A DNA stretch of 64,000 nucleotides from Mechercharimyces sp. CAU 1602 (GCF_024753565.1 NZ_JANTPT010000001.1:372001-436000), one strand, 5' to 3'; counted from the first letter of the stretch, positions 52,962 to 63,180 are shown. Numbers and translations are program-made. Notes: generated from the sequence alone by a model not told the origin.

Positions 52962-53990
52962 TTAGATAGTAGTCTTTACTAGTTTATCAATTTCACGTGC
53001 GTACATATTTACATTAATATTTACATTAGACAGGATATGGCTGTGTATATGGGATTTTGCATATACAGATGAACTTAGTCGGACACCAGGATCATATCCG
53101 AAGATAAAGTACTTAAATACTTCATCGTTATGCATAGAAATCCAGACGCCGTATCCATAGTACAAGCCCTCGTCTACTTCTATGTGAGGGGTTAGTAATA
53201 GATCAGTATATGATTTGGACAATAATTGGTTATTGAGAAGTGAACCCCAGAAAAGATCTAAGTCGTGTGTAGTTGTATAAGCACCACCATCCGGTCCTCC
53301 TTTTAAAGGAAGTGAATATACGTTTGTTCTCCAAGAGGAGAGATGATCATCATCGATGTATCCAATAGCTACGTTTTTAGGCAACATATCCATTCGGAAA
53401 TAACCTGATTGTTTCATATTACAACGCTCAAAAATATTTTTCTCTATGTAATCGACAAAGGTCATACCCGTTAGCTCTTCAATAAGTAAGCCCAATAGTA
53501 TGTAGCCAGAATTACTATAGGAAAACTGCTTACCACTCTTAAATTTCATCTGTTGGTTTTGGAACATCGGTAAAAAGTCTTTGGGATGATTCATGGAGTA
53601 CATGGGCTTATCCCGCCATAGCTCTTCATAGTCGTCCATGATCTCTTCGTCGAAATAATCAGGAACACCGGAACTGTGGGTTAGAAGTTGGCTAACCGTA
53701 ATATCAGGGTCAATATATTGATAAGAGATAGGGAGACAATCTTTAATTTTGGTGCTAAACTCTACTAATCCCTGCTCCACTAGTTGACAAATTGCCACGG
53801 CAGTGAATATTTTACAACCTGACGCCATGCCAAATCTCGTATGTGGCGTTATGGGGATTTCTTCACTTCTATTAGCTAGTCCATATTGCTGTTCGTATAG
53901 GGTTTTTGTTTTGCTAATCAGAACCGCGCCAGCAAAAGCAGGTGTTTCTTCTTTATCATTAAAAACTTTCTGGAGATTATTCACATCCAT
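52962..53990 (-). CDS. Beta-lactamase family serine hydrolase
   Basis: The 342-residue protein has the SxxK motif (MASGCKIF) with the catalytic Ser and Lys, and the YxN motif (YSNSGYILLG). The third motif, near GGPDGGAYTT, is less clear. There is no signal peptide, so it is probably cytosolic, perhaps a peptidase or esterase rather than a resistance enzyme. The start is ATG 53990 after GGGAAAGGAAG. Confidence 0.82.
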   Translation of the reverse strand: MDVNNLQKVFNDKEETPAFAGAVLISKTKTLYEQQYGLANRSEEIPITPHTRFGMASGCKIFTAVAICQLVEQGLVEFSTKIKDCLPISYQYIDPDITVSQLLTHSSGVPDYFDEEIMDDYEELWRDKPMYSMNHPKDFLPMFQNQQMKFKSGKQFSYSNSGYILLGLLIEELTGMTFVDYIEKNIFERCNMKQSGYFRMDMLPKNVAIGYIDDDHLSSWRTNVYSLPLKGGPDGGAYTTTHDLDLFWGSLLNNQLLSKSYTDLLLTPHIEVDEGLYYGYGVWISMHNDEVFKYFIFGYDPGVRLSSSVYAKSHIHSHILSNVNINVNMYAREIDKLVKTTI

Positions 53991-54293
53991 AGGTATACTT
54001 CCTTTCCCGTTAATAAGTGATATCAGTTATATTCGTATTTTTTAAATATCGCTAAAAGGATTTTTCCCAATCAATCCATTTTTTGATTATATCATTTAAG
54101 TTAGTTAATTTCAATGGATGGTAGAGACTAGTGGTCTTCATTCAATGTGTGATGGTGATATTAATAGATTGTACAAGCAATTTATTAGCTATTATTTATG
54201 ATGAAATATATAATCTAATTAATATAGTTGTATAATCCCTTTAATTTTTAAATGTGTATGATGATTACTAATGTATAGCTTGGAGTGAAAGAT
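53991..54293. other. 303-base A/T-rich divergent region
   Basis: Holds the start regions of the serine hydrolase and hen1. Several TATAAT-like patches are present (for example near 54,231), but none with a convincing -35 partner. No gene is supported. Confidence 0.35.
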
Positions 54294-55712
54294 GTGTTAC
54301 TAACAATTACTTTAATTGATTCTGCACCCAGCGATTTAGGGTTCCTTCTACATAAGCACCCGGATCGTTTACAAACTTTTTCTCTCTCTTTTGGGAAAGC
54401 CCATATCTTTTACCCACTATTAAGTGAGGAGCAGTCTCAAGTAGCTTTACTGCTTGATCTGGACCCAATTGGTTTGGTGCGTGGGCGTAAAAAGGTAAAA
54501 GGAGAGTCGCCAACTCTGGGGCATTATGTTAATGATCGACCGTATGTTGCTTCTTCTTTTATGAGTAGCGCGATTGCTAAAGTGTTTGGTAGTGCTCTCA
54601 ATGGTAGAAGCAAAGAGCGCGCGGGACGTGTTCAGGAAAAATTGCGTCTAGAAGCGATGCTATCTGTGGTTTCCAGTAGGGGAGGAGAAGTCTTTCTACG
54701 CAAATTGTTTGAGCCACTTGGTTATGAGATAGATGTTAAAGATGCAATGCTAGATGATCAATTTCCAGAATGGGGAAAAAGCGGATACTATCGAGTTACC
54801 CTGAAAAATCACTGTTCTTTGCAAACACTGCTTTCTCATCTGTATGTACTCTTGCCTGTCCTAGATCGTGATAAGCATTATTGGATTGGAGAGGACGAAA
54901 AGGAGAAACTCTTAAAACATGGAGCTAGTTGGCTAATTGACCACCCTGAACAACAGGTGATTACAGCACGTTACCTAGGGAATCGAACAAAGTTGGTGAA
55001 AGCTGCATTAGCGAGATTGGCAGATGAAGAGCAAGAAGACACATCTCATACGTCTCATCTTGAAAGAAAGGAGAAAAGTCTAAACCAACAAAGATACGAA
55101 AGTGTTACCAAGGTATTAGTGGAGAAGAGAGCAGAGCGTGTGCTTGATCTTGGGTGTGGTGAAGGGAAGCTACTCCAATACATGTTGCGTGAACCAACCA
55201 TAACCGAACTTGTAGGAATGGATGTATCGCCGATAGTGCTGGAAAGAGCAAAGTCTCGATTGTGTCTCGATGGGCAGGTAGATGGAAAAGGGCAGCGTAT
55301 TCGTTTGGTGCAAGGCTCCCTGTTGTACGCGGATAAACGCCTGGTTGGGTTTGATGCTGCCACTGTAGTAGAAGTAATTGAGCATTTGGACGAGGCTCGT
55401 TTGCAAGCTTTTGAGCGGGCATGTTTTGCTTTTGCCCAGCCAAAAACAGTTATCGTGACTACTCCCAATGCAGAGTATAACAAGCTCTTTGCTAATCTTC
55501 CGCATGGTAAGTTTCGACACGGGGATCATCGCTTCGAATGGACGAGAGCGCAATTTTCCAAGTGGTCGCAGCAGGTGGCTGACACATTTGGGTATGAAGT
55601 ATTATCTCACCCCATCGGACCTGTGGATGAAGAGGTGGGTTCACCTACACAAATGGCTGTATTTACAAAAAAAATAGCTAAAAGAGAGAAGTGGAGAGGG
55701 AGCGAACAATGA
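54294..55712 (+). CDS. 3'-terminal RNA ribose 2'-O-methyltransferase Hen1
   Basis: Bacterial Hen1 methylates the 2'-OH at the cut end of ribotoxin-cleaved RNA before ligation, so that the repaired RNA resists re-cutting. The 472-residue protein has the conserved N-terminal domain (LLTITLIDSAPSDLGFLLHKHP), then a methyltransferase domain with motif I LDLGCGEGKLLQYM. The metal-binding EVIEHLDE and the downstream His (HGDHRFEWTR) are also present. The start is GTG 54294 after TTGGAG. It overlaps its partner pnkp as ATGA, so the two are translationally coupled. Confidence 0.95.
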   Translation: MLLTITLIDSAPSDLGFLLHKHPDRLQTFSLSFGKAHIFYPLLSEEQSQVALLLDLDPIGLVRGRKKVKGESPTLGHYVNDRPYVASSFMSSAIAKVFGSALNGRSKERAGRVQEKLRLEAMLSVVSSRGGEVFLRKLFEPLGYEIDVKDAMLDDQFPEWGKSGYYRVTLKNHCSLQTLLSHLYVLLPVLDRDKHYWIGEDEKEKLLKHGASWLIDHPEQQVITARYLGNRTKLVKAALARLADEEQEDTSHTSHLERKEKSLNQQRYESVTKVLVEKRAERVLDLGCGEGKLLQYMLREPTITELVGMDVSPIVLERAKSRLCLDGQVDGKGQRIRLVQGSLLYADKRLVGFDAATVVEVIEHLDEARLQAFERACFAFAQPKTVIVTTPNAEYNKLFANLPHGKFRHGDHRFEWTRAQFSKWSQQVADTFGYEVLSHPIGPVDEEVGSPTQMAVFTKKIAKREKWRGSEQ

Positions 55713-58297
55713 TGGAAATTTCGATACCAGAGTGCTCCTTGGTCATTTTGATCGGGCCATCAGGAGCAGGGAAATCTACCTTTGCCAAGCAACATTTCCT
55801 CCCCACGCAAATTTTGTCCTCTGACGTTTGTCGTGGGTTGGTGGCAGATGATGAGAATGATCAATCAGTGAGTAAGGAAGCATTTGAAGTGTTACATTAT
55901 ATTGCTCGCAAACGTCTGGAAAAAGGCAGACTAACGGTAATTGATGCTACAAATGTACAGAAGGAAGCACGACAAACATTCATTGAGTTGGCCCGTATTT
56001 ATCATTTTATGCCTGTAGCAATTGTATTAGATGTGCCAGAGGAGGTATGCCAGCAACGAAATCAAGACCGTGGCGATCGGAACTTCGGTGCATACGTGGT
56101 ACGTCGGCAGGTACAGCAATTGCACCGGTCGCTTCGGGGATTGAAGCGGGAAGGGTTCCGTTATATTCATCGGTTGCGCTCTGTTGCTGATATTGAATCT
56201 GTGACGGTAAGCCAGCGCAAGGCATGGACCAATCGAAAAGAAGAGAAAGGTCCATTCGATATTATTGGGGACATCCACGGATGTTATGATGAGTTCGTCT
56301 TGTTATTAGAGAAGCTAGGGTATGTCATAGAGGAACAAATGAACGAGGACAATGAGCAAAGCTATATGGTTTCACATGAGGATGGGAGGCGAGCAATCTT
56401 TGTGGGCGATCTCGTCGATCGAGGGCCGAAGACACCGGAAGTACTTAAGTTGGTGATGGCGATGGTGGAGCAAGGCGTTGCATTCTGCGTTGCAGGAAAC
56501 CACGATGCTAAATTAGCGCGCAAACTAAAAGGTCGAGATGTGACGGTACGTCATGGAATGGAGGAATCCCTTGAACAATTAGCGCAGGAATCAGATTCCT
56601 TCGTAAAGAAAGCTTCTTCATTCTTAGACGGCTTAGTTAGTCATTATGTGTTAGATGCGGGTAAGCTTGTCGTTGCCCATGCTGGATTAAAAGAGTTGAT
56701 GCATGGACGTGCATCTTCGAAAGTACGAGACTTTGCCCTTTATGGAGAAACGACGGGGGAGAAGGATGAGTATGGATTACCGGTTCGCTTAAAGTGGGCG
56801 AAAGATTATCGTGGTCAGGCCATGGTTGTATACGGTCATACACCTGTTGCTGAACCAGAGTGGCTTAATGGTACAGTCAACATTGATACGGGTTGCGTCT
56901 TTGGTGGAGCATTGACCGCGTTACGTTATCCTGAACAGGAGACGGTTTCTGTGCCCGCACAGCAAATGTATGTAGAGTCCATTCGTCCATTTAAAAATGA
57001 GAATCCAATTTCTGATGATGAAGAGAACGAACATAGAGATGTGCAGCAGCAGTCTGACGATCAACTTTATCTAGAGGATGTCATAGGAAAACGGCGGATT
57101 GCAACGTGGAATCGTGATGTGACAATTGAAGTGGGACAATCCGCAGTTGCGCTAGAGACGATGAGCCGCTTTGCAATTGATCCGAAGTGGTTGATCTATT
57201 TACCGCCAACGATGTCTCCTTCCGATACATCGCAACTGGAGGGATGGCTGGAACATCCGCAGGAAGCATTCTCTTATTATGAACAGCATGGGGTGAAGGA
57301 AGTCGTCTGTGAGGAGAAACACATGGGCTCACGTGCCATTGTGATCGTATGTCGAAATGAAATGACTGCAAAAGTTCGATTTGGGATCACAGATGGCAAA
57401 ATGGGTGTGTGTTATACGCGCACAGGTAGAAGCTTTTTTGATGATGATCAGTTAGAGTCTCAATTTATTTTGCGTATACAACAAGCGATGGGGAAGGCAA
57501 AGCTGTGGGAAAGGTGGCAAACAGATTGGGTTTGCCTCGATAGTGAACTGATGCCATGGTCGGCAAAGGCACAAGAATTATTGCGGCAACAGTATGCTGC
57601 TGTAGGTGCGGCCTCCCAGAATGCATTGCCACAAGTTATAGAGATGTTGGAGAAGGCTGAAGAAAGGGAGTTACCCGTGCACTCACTTCTTGAGCAGTAC
57701 CGGCGACGATGGAAGAACAGTGAGCGGTTTGTCTCTGCATATCGAAATTATTGCTGGAAAGTGGAGAGTCTCTCAGACTTAAAGTTAGCTCCGTTTCATT
57801 TGTTAGCAACAGAAGGCAAGGTTCATATCGATCAAGATCATGTCTGGCACATGGAGGAGTTAGCGCTTCTTAGTCAAGCAGACCCTGATTTCCTATTAGC
57901 GACGCGCTATCGAGTGGTAAACCTTAAAGATGAAGAATCTCGAGCAGATACGGTGAAGTGGTGGGAAGAGATGATCTCACATGGTGGTGAAGGAATGGTG
58001 GTTAAACCTAAATCCTTTGTCGTAAAAGGGGAGCGTGGATTGATTCAACCCGCTGTTAAATGTCGGGGCCGTGAGTATTTACGTATCATCTATGGTCCCG
58101 ACTATACAGAAGAAGAACACCTGGAACGCTTACGAGTACGGGGATTGCGGAAGAAGAGGTCGCTTGCCTTACGAGAATTTTCACTAGGTGTGGAAGGCTT
58201 GCTCCGCTTTGGGCGACGAGAACCACTGCGCAGAGTACATGAATGCGTTTTTGGTGTAATGGCATTAGAAAGCGAACCACTCGATCCGAGGTTGTAA
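55709..58297 (+). CDS. Polynucleotide kinase-phosphatase-ligase Pnkp
   Basis: Pnkp heals and seals cut RNA. The roughly 862-residue protein has an N-terminal 5'-kinase P-loop (GPSGAGKSTFAK) and a central calcineurin-like 2',3'-phosphatase (GDIHGCYDE, GDLVDRGP, GNHD, GHTPV). The C-terminal adenylyltransferase or ligase domain has the nucleotidyl Lys in EKHMGSRA and motif IV-V EGMVVKPK. With Hen1 it forms the bacterial RNA repair complex. The start is ATG 55709 after GGAGAGGGAG. Confidence 0.95.
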   Translation: MMEISIPECSLVILIGPSGAGKSTFAKQHFLPTQILSSDVCRGLVADDENDQSVSKEAFEVLHYIARKRLEKGRLTVIDATNVQKEARQTFIELARIYHFMPVAIVLDVPEEVCQQRNQDRGDRNFGAYVVRRQVQQLHRSLRGLKREGFRYIHRLRSVADIESVTVSQRKAWTNRKEEKGPFDIIGDIHGCYDEFVLLLEKLGYVIEEQMNEDNEQSYMVSHEDGRRAIFVGDLVDRGPKTPEVLKLVMAMVEQGVAFCVAGNHDAKLARKLKGRDVTVRHGMEESLEQLAQESDSFVKKASSFLDGLVSHYVLDAGKLVVAHAGLKELMHGRASSKVRDFALYGETTGEKDEYGLPVRLKWAKDYRGQAMVVYGHTPVAEPEWLNGTVNIDTGCVFGGALTALRYPEQETVSVPAQQMYVESIRPFKNENPISDDEENEHRDVQQQSDDQLYLEDVIGKRRIATWNRDVTIEVGQSAVALETMSRFAIDPKWLIYLPPTMSPSDTSQLEGWLEHPQEAFSYYEQHGVKEVVCEEKHMGSRAIVIVCRNEMTAKVRFGITDGKMGVCYTRTGRSFFDDDQLESQFILRIQQAMGKAKLWERWQTDWVCLDSELMPWSAKAQELLRQQYAAVGAASQNALPQVIEMLEKAEERELPVHSLLEQYRRRWKNSERFVSAYRNYCWKVESLSDLKLAPFHLLATEGKVHIDQDHVWHMEELALLSQADPDFLLATRYRVVNLKDEESRADTVKWWEEMISHGGEGMVVKPKSFVVKGERGLIQPAVKCRGREYLRIIYGPDYTEEEHLERLRVRGLRKKRSLALREFSLGVEGLLRFGRREPLRRVHECVFGVMALESEPLDPRL

Positions 58298-58337
58298 GAG
58301 TCTAAAGTTAGTTTCTTAGTTTCTTATCATTAAAACA

Positions 58338-58372
58338 AATCCATCCCCCTCTAAAATAGAGGGGGATGGATT
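58338..58372. terminator. Terminator between pnkp and rocD
   Basis: A perfect 15-bp stem (AATCCATCCCCCTCT and complement) with a 5-base loop between convergent genes. Confidence 0.8.
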
Positions 58373-58392
58373 CGTGTTATGGGCAGGCGCGT

Positions 58393-59586
58393 TTAAGCAG
58401 ACAACACTCGGCGAATATGATCTAGTGCCCAGTCTAGCTCTTCTTTATTGATAATAAGTGGAGGAGCAAAGCGGATGGTGTTTTCATGAGTCTCCTTACA
58501 TAACAGACCTGCTTTCATCAAAGCTTCGCAATAGGGGCGTGCGGCTTCATGAAGTTCTACACCGATGAAGAGTCCTTTTCCGCGGATTTCTTTGATGGCG
58601 GGATTTTGGATCTTGTGCAGTTCATTGATGAAATAAGTACCTAGTTCTTGTGAGCGTTCGGGCAGCTGTTCATCTACGAGTACGTCGAGTGCAGCAATAG
58701 CAACGGCGCAAGCTAGCGGGTTTCCGCCAAAGGTGGAACCGTGGGAGCCTGGATCGAAGACCCCAAGTACGTCTTGATTGGCTGCGACGCCGGAGATGGG
58801 CATAACACCGCCTCCGAGGGCTTTCCCCATGATGTACATATCGGGAGTAACATCTTCCCAATCGCAAGCAAAGCGTTTTCCCGTCCTGCCAAAACCGGTT
58901 TGAATTTCATCGGCAACAAAGAGGACATTCTCTTCTTTACACAAATCGGCAGTCGCTTTTATGAAGCCTTCAGGAGGTAAGATTACACCTGCTTCTCCTT
59001 GGATCGGTTCCATGATTACAGCCGCAGTATGGGATGTTATCGCTTCTTTCAGTGCAGAAAGATCACCATAAGGAACGATGGTGAAACCAGGAGTATATGG
59101 ACCAAATCCACGACGTGCGCCTTCATCGGTGGAGAAGGAAACGATGGTGGTGGTACGACCATGGAAGTTTTGATCAAACACAATAATTTCTGCCTTGTTT
59201 TCAGGTACGCCTTTTACATCGTATGCCCAGCGACGTACCGCTTTAATCGCAGTTTCAACCGCTTCGGCTCCTGTATTCATGGGAAGTACCAAATCTTTAC
59301 CAGTCAGATTGGCCACTTTTTCATAGAAAGTCCCTAATTGATCGTTATGAAAAGCGCGTGAAGTCAAGGTGACTCGATCTGCTTGTTCTTTTAACGCTGC
59401 AATGAGACGAGGGTGACGATGTCCGTGGTTAAGAGCAGAATAAGCACTTAGCATATCCATATAGCGATTGCCGTCTGCGTCTTCAACCCATACCCCTTCT
59501 CCTTTTGCTATGACGATGGGAAGCGGATGATAGTTTTGTGCGCCGTGACGATCCGTACGCTCAATGATGGTTTGATTATGGGACAT
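58393..59586 (-). CDS. rocD: Ornithine aminotransferase
   Basis: RocD transfers the delta-amino group of ornithine to 2-oxoglutarate, giving glutamate semialdehyde in arginine catabolism. The 397-residue PLP enzyme shows the [15 protein letters not shown] segment, the [12 protein letters not shown] region with its PLP-contacting Asp, and the Schiff-base Lys in GKALGGG. Other roc genes are not in the window. The start is ATG 59586 after AAAGGAGG. Confidence 0.95.
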   Translation of the reverse strand: MSHNQTIIERTDRHGAQNYHPLPIVIAKGEGVWVEDADGNRYMDMLSAYSALNHGHRHPRLIAALKEQADRVTLTSRAFHNDQLGTFYEKVANLTGKDLVLPMNTGAEAVETAIKAVRRWAYDVKGVPENKAEIIVFDQNFHGRTTTIVSFSTDEGARRGFGPYTPGFTIVPYGDLSALKEAITSHTAAVIMEPIQGEAGVILPPEGFIKATADLCKEENVLFVADEIQTGFGRTGKRFACDWEDVTPDMYIMGKALGGGVMPISGVAANQDVLGVFDPGSHGSTFGGNPLACAVAIAALDVLVDEQLPERSQELGTYFINELHKIQNPAIKEIRGKGLFIGVELHEAARPYCEALMKAGLLCKETHENTIRFAPPLIINKEELDWALDHIRRVLSA

Positions 59587-59897
59587 GTCGCTTCAGCCTC
59601 CTTTATCTTTGTTATATAGTTTATGCGAACAGAAATGGTTTCACTCAATAAGTGTACCACCAAGGGTGGGTTTCGAGAACCCTTTCTCTCTTGATTTAGG
59701 TGCTGGTGTAACAGCTTAAAGGATTAATTGTAAAAGGATTCTAATACCGTCGGATTATCCTTTGGTAATGTAGTGAACAAGAGGGATCGTTCTTCTGCTT
59801 TCACAGGAGGGAGTATAAAATCTAGAGAGATACCTTTTTGTTTCGCCTTGTTTTCTTGTACAATAGGGAGAGAAGAAGATAAAAGGAGCAACCGAAC
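59587..59897. other. 311-base divergent intergenic region
   Basis: Lies between rocD and dcd. TACAAT near 59,860, with a weak TTGTTT upstream, may be the dcd promoter. No gene is supported. Confidence 0.35.
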
Positions 59898-60455
59898 ATG
59901 TCAATTAAAGCAGATAAATGGATTCGGAAAATGGCAGAGGAACATGGAATGATCGAGCCCTTCATTGATCGTAACGTAGGAAAAGGAGAGGCGATCAGTT
60001 ATGGACTCAGCAGTTATGGATATGATTTACGCGTTTCTAATGAGTTTAAGATCTTTCATAATGCATTGACCGCCGTCATCGATCCGAAAGAGATCAACTC
60101 CGATTCTTTTCTCGATTTTACCGGGGATGTGTGTATTATTCCTCCTAATTCGTTTGCTTTAGCGCGTTCAGTAGAATATTTCCGTATCCCAGAAAATGTT
60201 CTCACGATCTGTGTAGGAAAATCTACATACGCCCGGTGCGGCATTATTACGAATGTGACACCGTTTGAACCTGGTTGGGAAGGCCATGTTACCCTTGAGA
60301 TTTCAAATACGACTCCCCTACCAGCTAAAATCTATGCTAACGAGGGCTTGTGCCAAGTACTCTTTCTCGAAAGTGATGAAGTGTGTGAGGTTTCGTATAA
60401 AGCCAAGAAGGGGAAGTACCAAGAACAGCGTGGAATCACGTTGCCAAAAGTATAA
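59898..60455 (+). CDS. dcd: dCTP deaminase
   Basis: It deaminates dCTP to dUTP, feeding dTMP synthesis. The 185-residue trimeric enzyme shows [24 protein letters not shown] with the active-site residues, and [15 protein letters not shown] with the catalytic Glu. The start is ATG 59898 after AAAAGGAG. It is followed by a strong terminator. Confidence 0.95.
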   Translation: MSIKADKWIRKMAEEHGMIEPFIDRNVGKGEAISYGLSSYGYDLRVSNEFKIFHNALTAVIDPKEINSDSFLDFTGDVCIIPPNSFALARSVEYFRIPENVLTICVGKSTYARCGIITNVTPFEPGWEGHVTLEISNTTPLPAKIYANEGLCQVLFLESDEVCEVSYKAKKGKYQEQRGITLPKV

Positions 60456-60486
60456 CTCTGGGGTGAATAAGTACACCTGGATCAAT

Positions 60487-60535
60487 AAAAAAGACGCCCT
60501 GTTGGTCATAGATGTGACAACAGGGCGTCTTTTTT
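60487..60535. terminator. Terminator between dcd and the convergent spore coat gene
   Basis: A perfect 18-bp stem (AAAAAAGACGCCCTGTTG and complement) with a 13-base loop, T-rich on both strands. Confidence 0.88.
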
Positions 60536-60550
60536 ATTAGGGGCAAGTTA

Positions 60551-61279
60551 CTACATATAACTCATGATGCGGCGATAGTGGCTTTGATCTTTCATCTTTT
60601 TGAACCGCTTAAAGTTTGGTTTTGGATTGGCTTCAATAATCCATACATTGAGATGGCGGTCGATTCCCATATCGAAGCCGGAAATTTTCATGCCGCGATC
60701 GGCTTTACCTAAAACTTTACCAGCTATTAAGCATGCTTCATAAAGGCGTTGACTTGCTACTTTTCTGGCTTGTGCTTGTAAACCAGCTCGCTTAAGAGCT
60801 TCTTCTAATGGATATACTGTCCCACGACTACGGGAATTGGTGATGAAGAAATTCTTCCCTGCTACTTTGGCTAAGGTTGCAGTGGCTACCCATGGGGAGC
60901 GAAAATGTTTGCGCTGCACGATGACGCGAACATCACACGGCTGATTATTGATGGTCAGAAGAGGGATACACTTCTGGATCATGTAGTGAGAGGTAGATTT
61001 TTTCAGAATCTGATCTAGGTAGAGCTGTAATCTTCTTTCGGATAAGAGCATTCTTTTCATATGATGGTGGAGAAGGTAACGATCCTTATGTTCTTTACTA
61101 ATTTTAAATACACCCTGACCGCCTGTACCTCCGGAAGGCTTCAGCACAACCGTAGTATGGCGATCTAGCATGCTTTGTAATTTTTTATAACTATACAGAT
61201 GTGTCTCTGGCAGATATTTATGAACCTCTGGACTTTTTCTAAACGCCATCTCATACTTCCACTTATATCCTATTCGCAC
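60551..61279 (-). CDS. YheC/YheD family endospore coat-associated protein (ATP-grasp)
   Basis: The 242-residue protein carries the family's ATP-grasp core: VVLKPSGGTGGQGVFKI near residue 45, CDVRVIVQR, and the C-terminal DMGIDRHLNVWIIEANPKP. It is shorter than typical members (about 360-450 residues) and lacks their N-terminal domain. It is associated with the spore coat in Bacillus, which supports an endospore-forming host. The start is ATG 61279. Confidence 0.85.
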   Translation of the reverse strand: MRIGYKWKYEMAFRKSPEVHKYLPETHLYSYKKLQSMLDRHTTVVLKPSGGTGGQGVFKISKEHKDRYLLHHHMKRMLLSERRLQLYLDQILKKSTSHYMIQKCIPLLTINNQPCDVRVIVQRKHFRSPWVATATLAKVAGKNFFITNSRSRGTVYPLEEALKRAGLQAQARKVASQRLYEACLIAGKVLGKADRGMKISGFDMGIDRHLNVWIIEANPKPNFKRFKKMKDQSHYRRIMSYM

Positions 61280-61422
61280 AGTACACCATCCTTCTTTAAA
61301 TCAGTCATCATAATATATTAAGCTTTTCTGTAATCTGCGTGGGTGATTGCTAGAAGAACTATATAATTGTGTAATCTGCTGAGTGGTTGAATGGAAGGGA
61401 TAGGAGAGGGAGGGCGGAAGAT

Positions 61423-61581
61423 ATGATAGGCTTTGCGACAACAGAAGAGGTATACTTTACGTTAAAAAGTAATAATGTGAACTACAATGAGATTATCAAC
61501 AAGAGTGGGATAGTGTGTTTGACGGGGGTGGATCAGCAATTCCCCTTACATTGTTTACGAATTTTAGGAACTATATTGTAA
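61423..61581 (+). CDS. Possible small protein
   Basis: A 52-residue frame from ATG 61423 preceded by GAGGGAGGGCGG. It has two Cys and no clear hydrophobic signal. Its end overlaps the promoter of the next gene, which weakens the case. Confidence 0.3.
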   Translation: MIGFATTEEVYFTLKSNNVNYNEIINKSGIVCLTGVDQQFPLHCLRILGTIL

Positions 61582-61603
61582 TAATTCTGAATTAGGTTAT
61601 AAT
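61576..61603 (+). promoter_or_regulatory. Promoter of the second HTH-TPR operon
   Basis: TTGTAA (61576-61581) and TATAAT (61598-61603) with a 16-base spacer, 40 bases upstream of the regulator start. Confidence 0.55.
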
Positions 61604-61642
61604 AGGGACAAAGTATGACGGACATTTAGAGGAGGAGTGGAC

Positions 61643-62965
61643 ATGGACGGAATGCATACACGTGAAATTGGAGAGATTCTGCGGCGAATTCGTAAAGGGA
61701 AAGGATTGCGGCTCGAGGATGTGGCTGACGATAATATTTCTCCTGCAACCGTATCCAATATTGAAAGAGGAGTACCTCATGTTCTCCCAGGGAAAGTAAA
61801 GTATTTGATGGGACGATTGGAAACGAATGAAGTAGAGGTCAAAAGCTTACGAGTCGGTGTGAATGAAGAGCTAGCTTCATTAAAGCTAAAGATGATCGCT
61901 ATTGAATCCTCAGTGGAGATTGGGAAAGTAGATGATTCTCTTCAGAAAATACAGAATTTTGACACTTTAAGTTCGGAACATCCAATTGCCCCCTACGTTT
62001 ATTATTTGCGTGGGAGATGCTATCGATTAAACGGGCAGTGGGACAAAGCAAAAAGAGAGCTACTTAATGCGGTGCGTCTGTCGAAAAACGACCCTCTCGA
62101 AAACATTGAAGCGTGCGCTTATAATTTGTTAAGTGCCCTCTCTTTTTATCAAAACAACCTAGAAGAAGCGATATTTTATACAGAGCGCGGTCTTTCTGTT
62201 TTTCAACAAGAAGGGGAACGAGACTATATTTTAGATATGTTACTTGTGAATAAACTGGCCTATTTGGAGAAACTGAATCGACTAGGGGAAGCTTTTGCTT
62301 TACTAAATGAAGTATGGGCACGGAAAGAGACGATTAAACGCCCAGAATTGTTGCTCCATCTGTATCATTTAAAAGTAAATTTATTGCGTAAGACTGACCA
62401 CTATAATGAAGCGATCGAAGTGGGACTAGAGGGAGTAAAGCGTGCGCAGCTAGTTAAAGAGTACAACCGGCATGTGGATCTTTGGGATGCGTTAGGAAGT
62501 GTCTATTTGCGTACGGAAGATCTAGAAAATGCGGAGATCTGCTTTGAATCGGCAATGAGTTTTAGCGAAGCGGCACAAGGGCATTATTATTTTGTTTCTA
62601 CTCTTACCAAATATGGTATCCTCTATATGCGTAAGGGAATGTGGCGAGCATCAGAAGAGAAATTGCAAGAAGCGATTGCTTTGGGCAAGGAGCTACATGC
62701 CGACATTTACTTGATCGATGCATATGTTGTGATGGGCGATTTAAAGAATGCACAAGCTCAGTATGAAGATGCTTTGGTTCACTATCGGCATGCACTGGGC
62801 ATATCGGATCGCATTGACTTGAAAAAGAAAAAGCATGCGGTGCTTCACCGCTTAACTTTATGCTTGCAACAAACGGATCAAGTGGAATTTAAAGAGCAGT
62901 TGGCGAATATGTTTGAGTTAAAGAAAGAGTTAAAGGAGGATGAAGTGATTGACGAAATCATTTAA
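61643..62965 (+). CDS. HTH-TPR transcriptional regulator paired with a signalling peptide (RRNPP-like)
   Basis: The 440-residue protein has an N-terminal Xre-type HTH (IGEILRRIRKGKGLRLEDVA, then ISPATVSNIERG). A chain of TPR helices follows (for example YNLLSALSFYQNNLEEAIFYTERGL and VYLRTEDLENAEICFESA). This is the PlcR/NprR-type layout, in which TPRs bind a reimported peptide and alter DNA binding or act on a partner. The start is ATG 61643, with GGAGGAG 5 bases upstream. The pro-peptide gene downstream overlaps its 3' end, the usual arrangement for such receptor-signal pairs. Confidence 0.85.
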   Translation: MDGMHTREIGEILRRIRKGKGLRLEDVADDNISPATVSNIERGVPHVLPGKVKYLMGRLETNEVEVKSLRVGVNEELASLKLKMIAIESSVEIGKVDDSLQKIQNFDTLSSEHPIAPYVYYLRGRCYRLNGQWDKAKRELLNAVRLSKNDPLENIEACAYNLLSALSFYQNNLEEAIFYTERGLSVFQQEGERDYILDMLLVNKLAYLEKLNRLGEAFALLNEVWARKETIKRPELLLHLYHLKVNLLRKTDHYNEAIEVGLEGVKRAQLVKEYNRHVDLWDALGSVYLRTEDLENAEICFESAMSFSEAAQGHYYFVSTLTKYGILYMRKGMWRASEEKLQEAIALGKELHADIYLIDAYVVMGDLKNAQAQYEDALVHYRHALGISDRIDLKKKKHAVLHRLTLCLQQTDQVEFKEQLANMFELKKELKEDEVIDEII

Positions 62966-63083
62966 ACTGCTCCTCGCCACAGTGATGATTACTGTTGCCC
63001 TCGTTTCTACTCAAGTTGGAATCGCACTCGACTCATCCACACCGAGTGAAGCACCGTTTAACATCTCCACTCCCAGCGAGTAG
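62949..63083 (+). CDS. Exported signalling pro-peptide (Phr/NprX-like)
   Basis: A 44-residue product with a hydrophobic export signal (LLLATVMITVALVSTQVGI) and a short tail, ALDSSTPSEAPFNISTPSE, in which STPSE occurs twice. The start is TTG 62949, nine bases after AAAGGAGG, and lies within the last six codons of the regulator gene. Gene order, overlap, size and a repeated short C-terminal motif are all typical of Rap-Phr and NprR-NprX pairs. The mature signal would be a short piece such as STPSE or an extension of it; the exact ends are unknown. Confidence 0.75.
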   Translation: MTKSFKLLLATVMITVALVSTQVGIALDSSTPSEAPFNISTPSE

Positions 63084-63147
63084 CAAAGGAGTCGCGTTCC
63101 TTTCTATGGATCAATTATTCAGAAATATTAGATATTATCATTTTAAA

Positions 63148-63180
63148 GAGCATCTCTGGTATTGCATCAGGGATGCTTTT
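63148..63180 (+). terminator. Possible terminator after the pro-peptide gene
   Basis: AGCATC and GATGCT form a stem with an internal CTGG/CAGG-like extension, followed by TTTTTG. It is less regular than the hairpin at 63,245. Confidence 0.5.
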
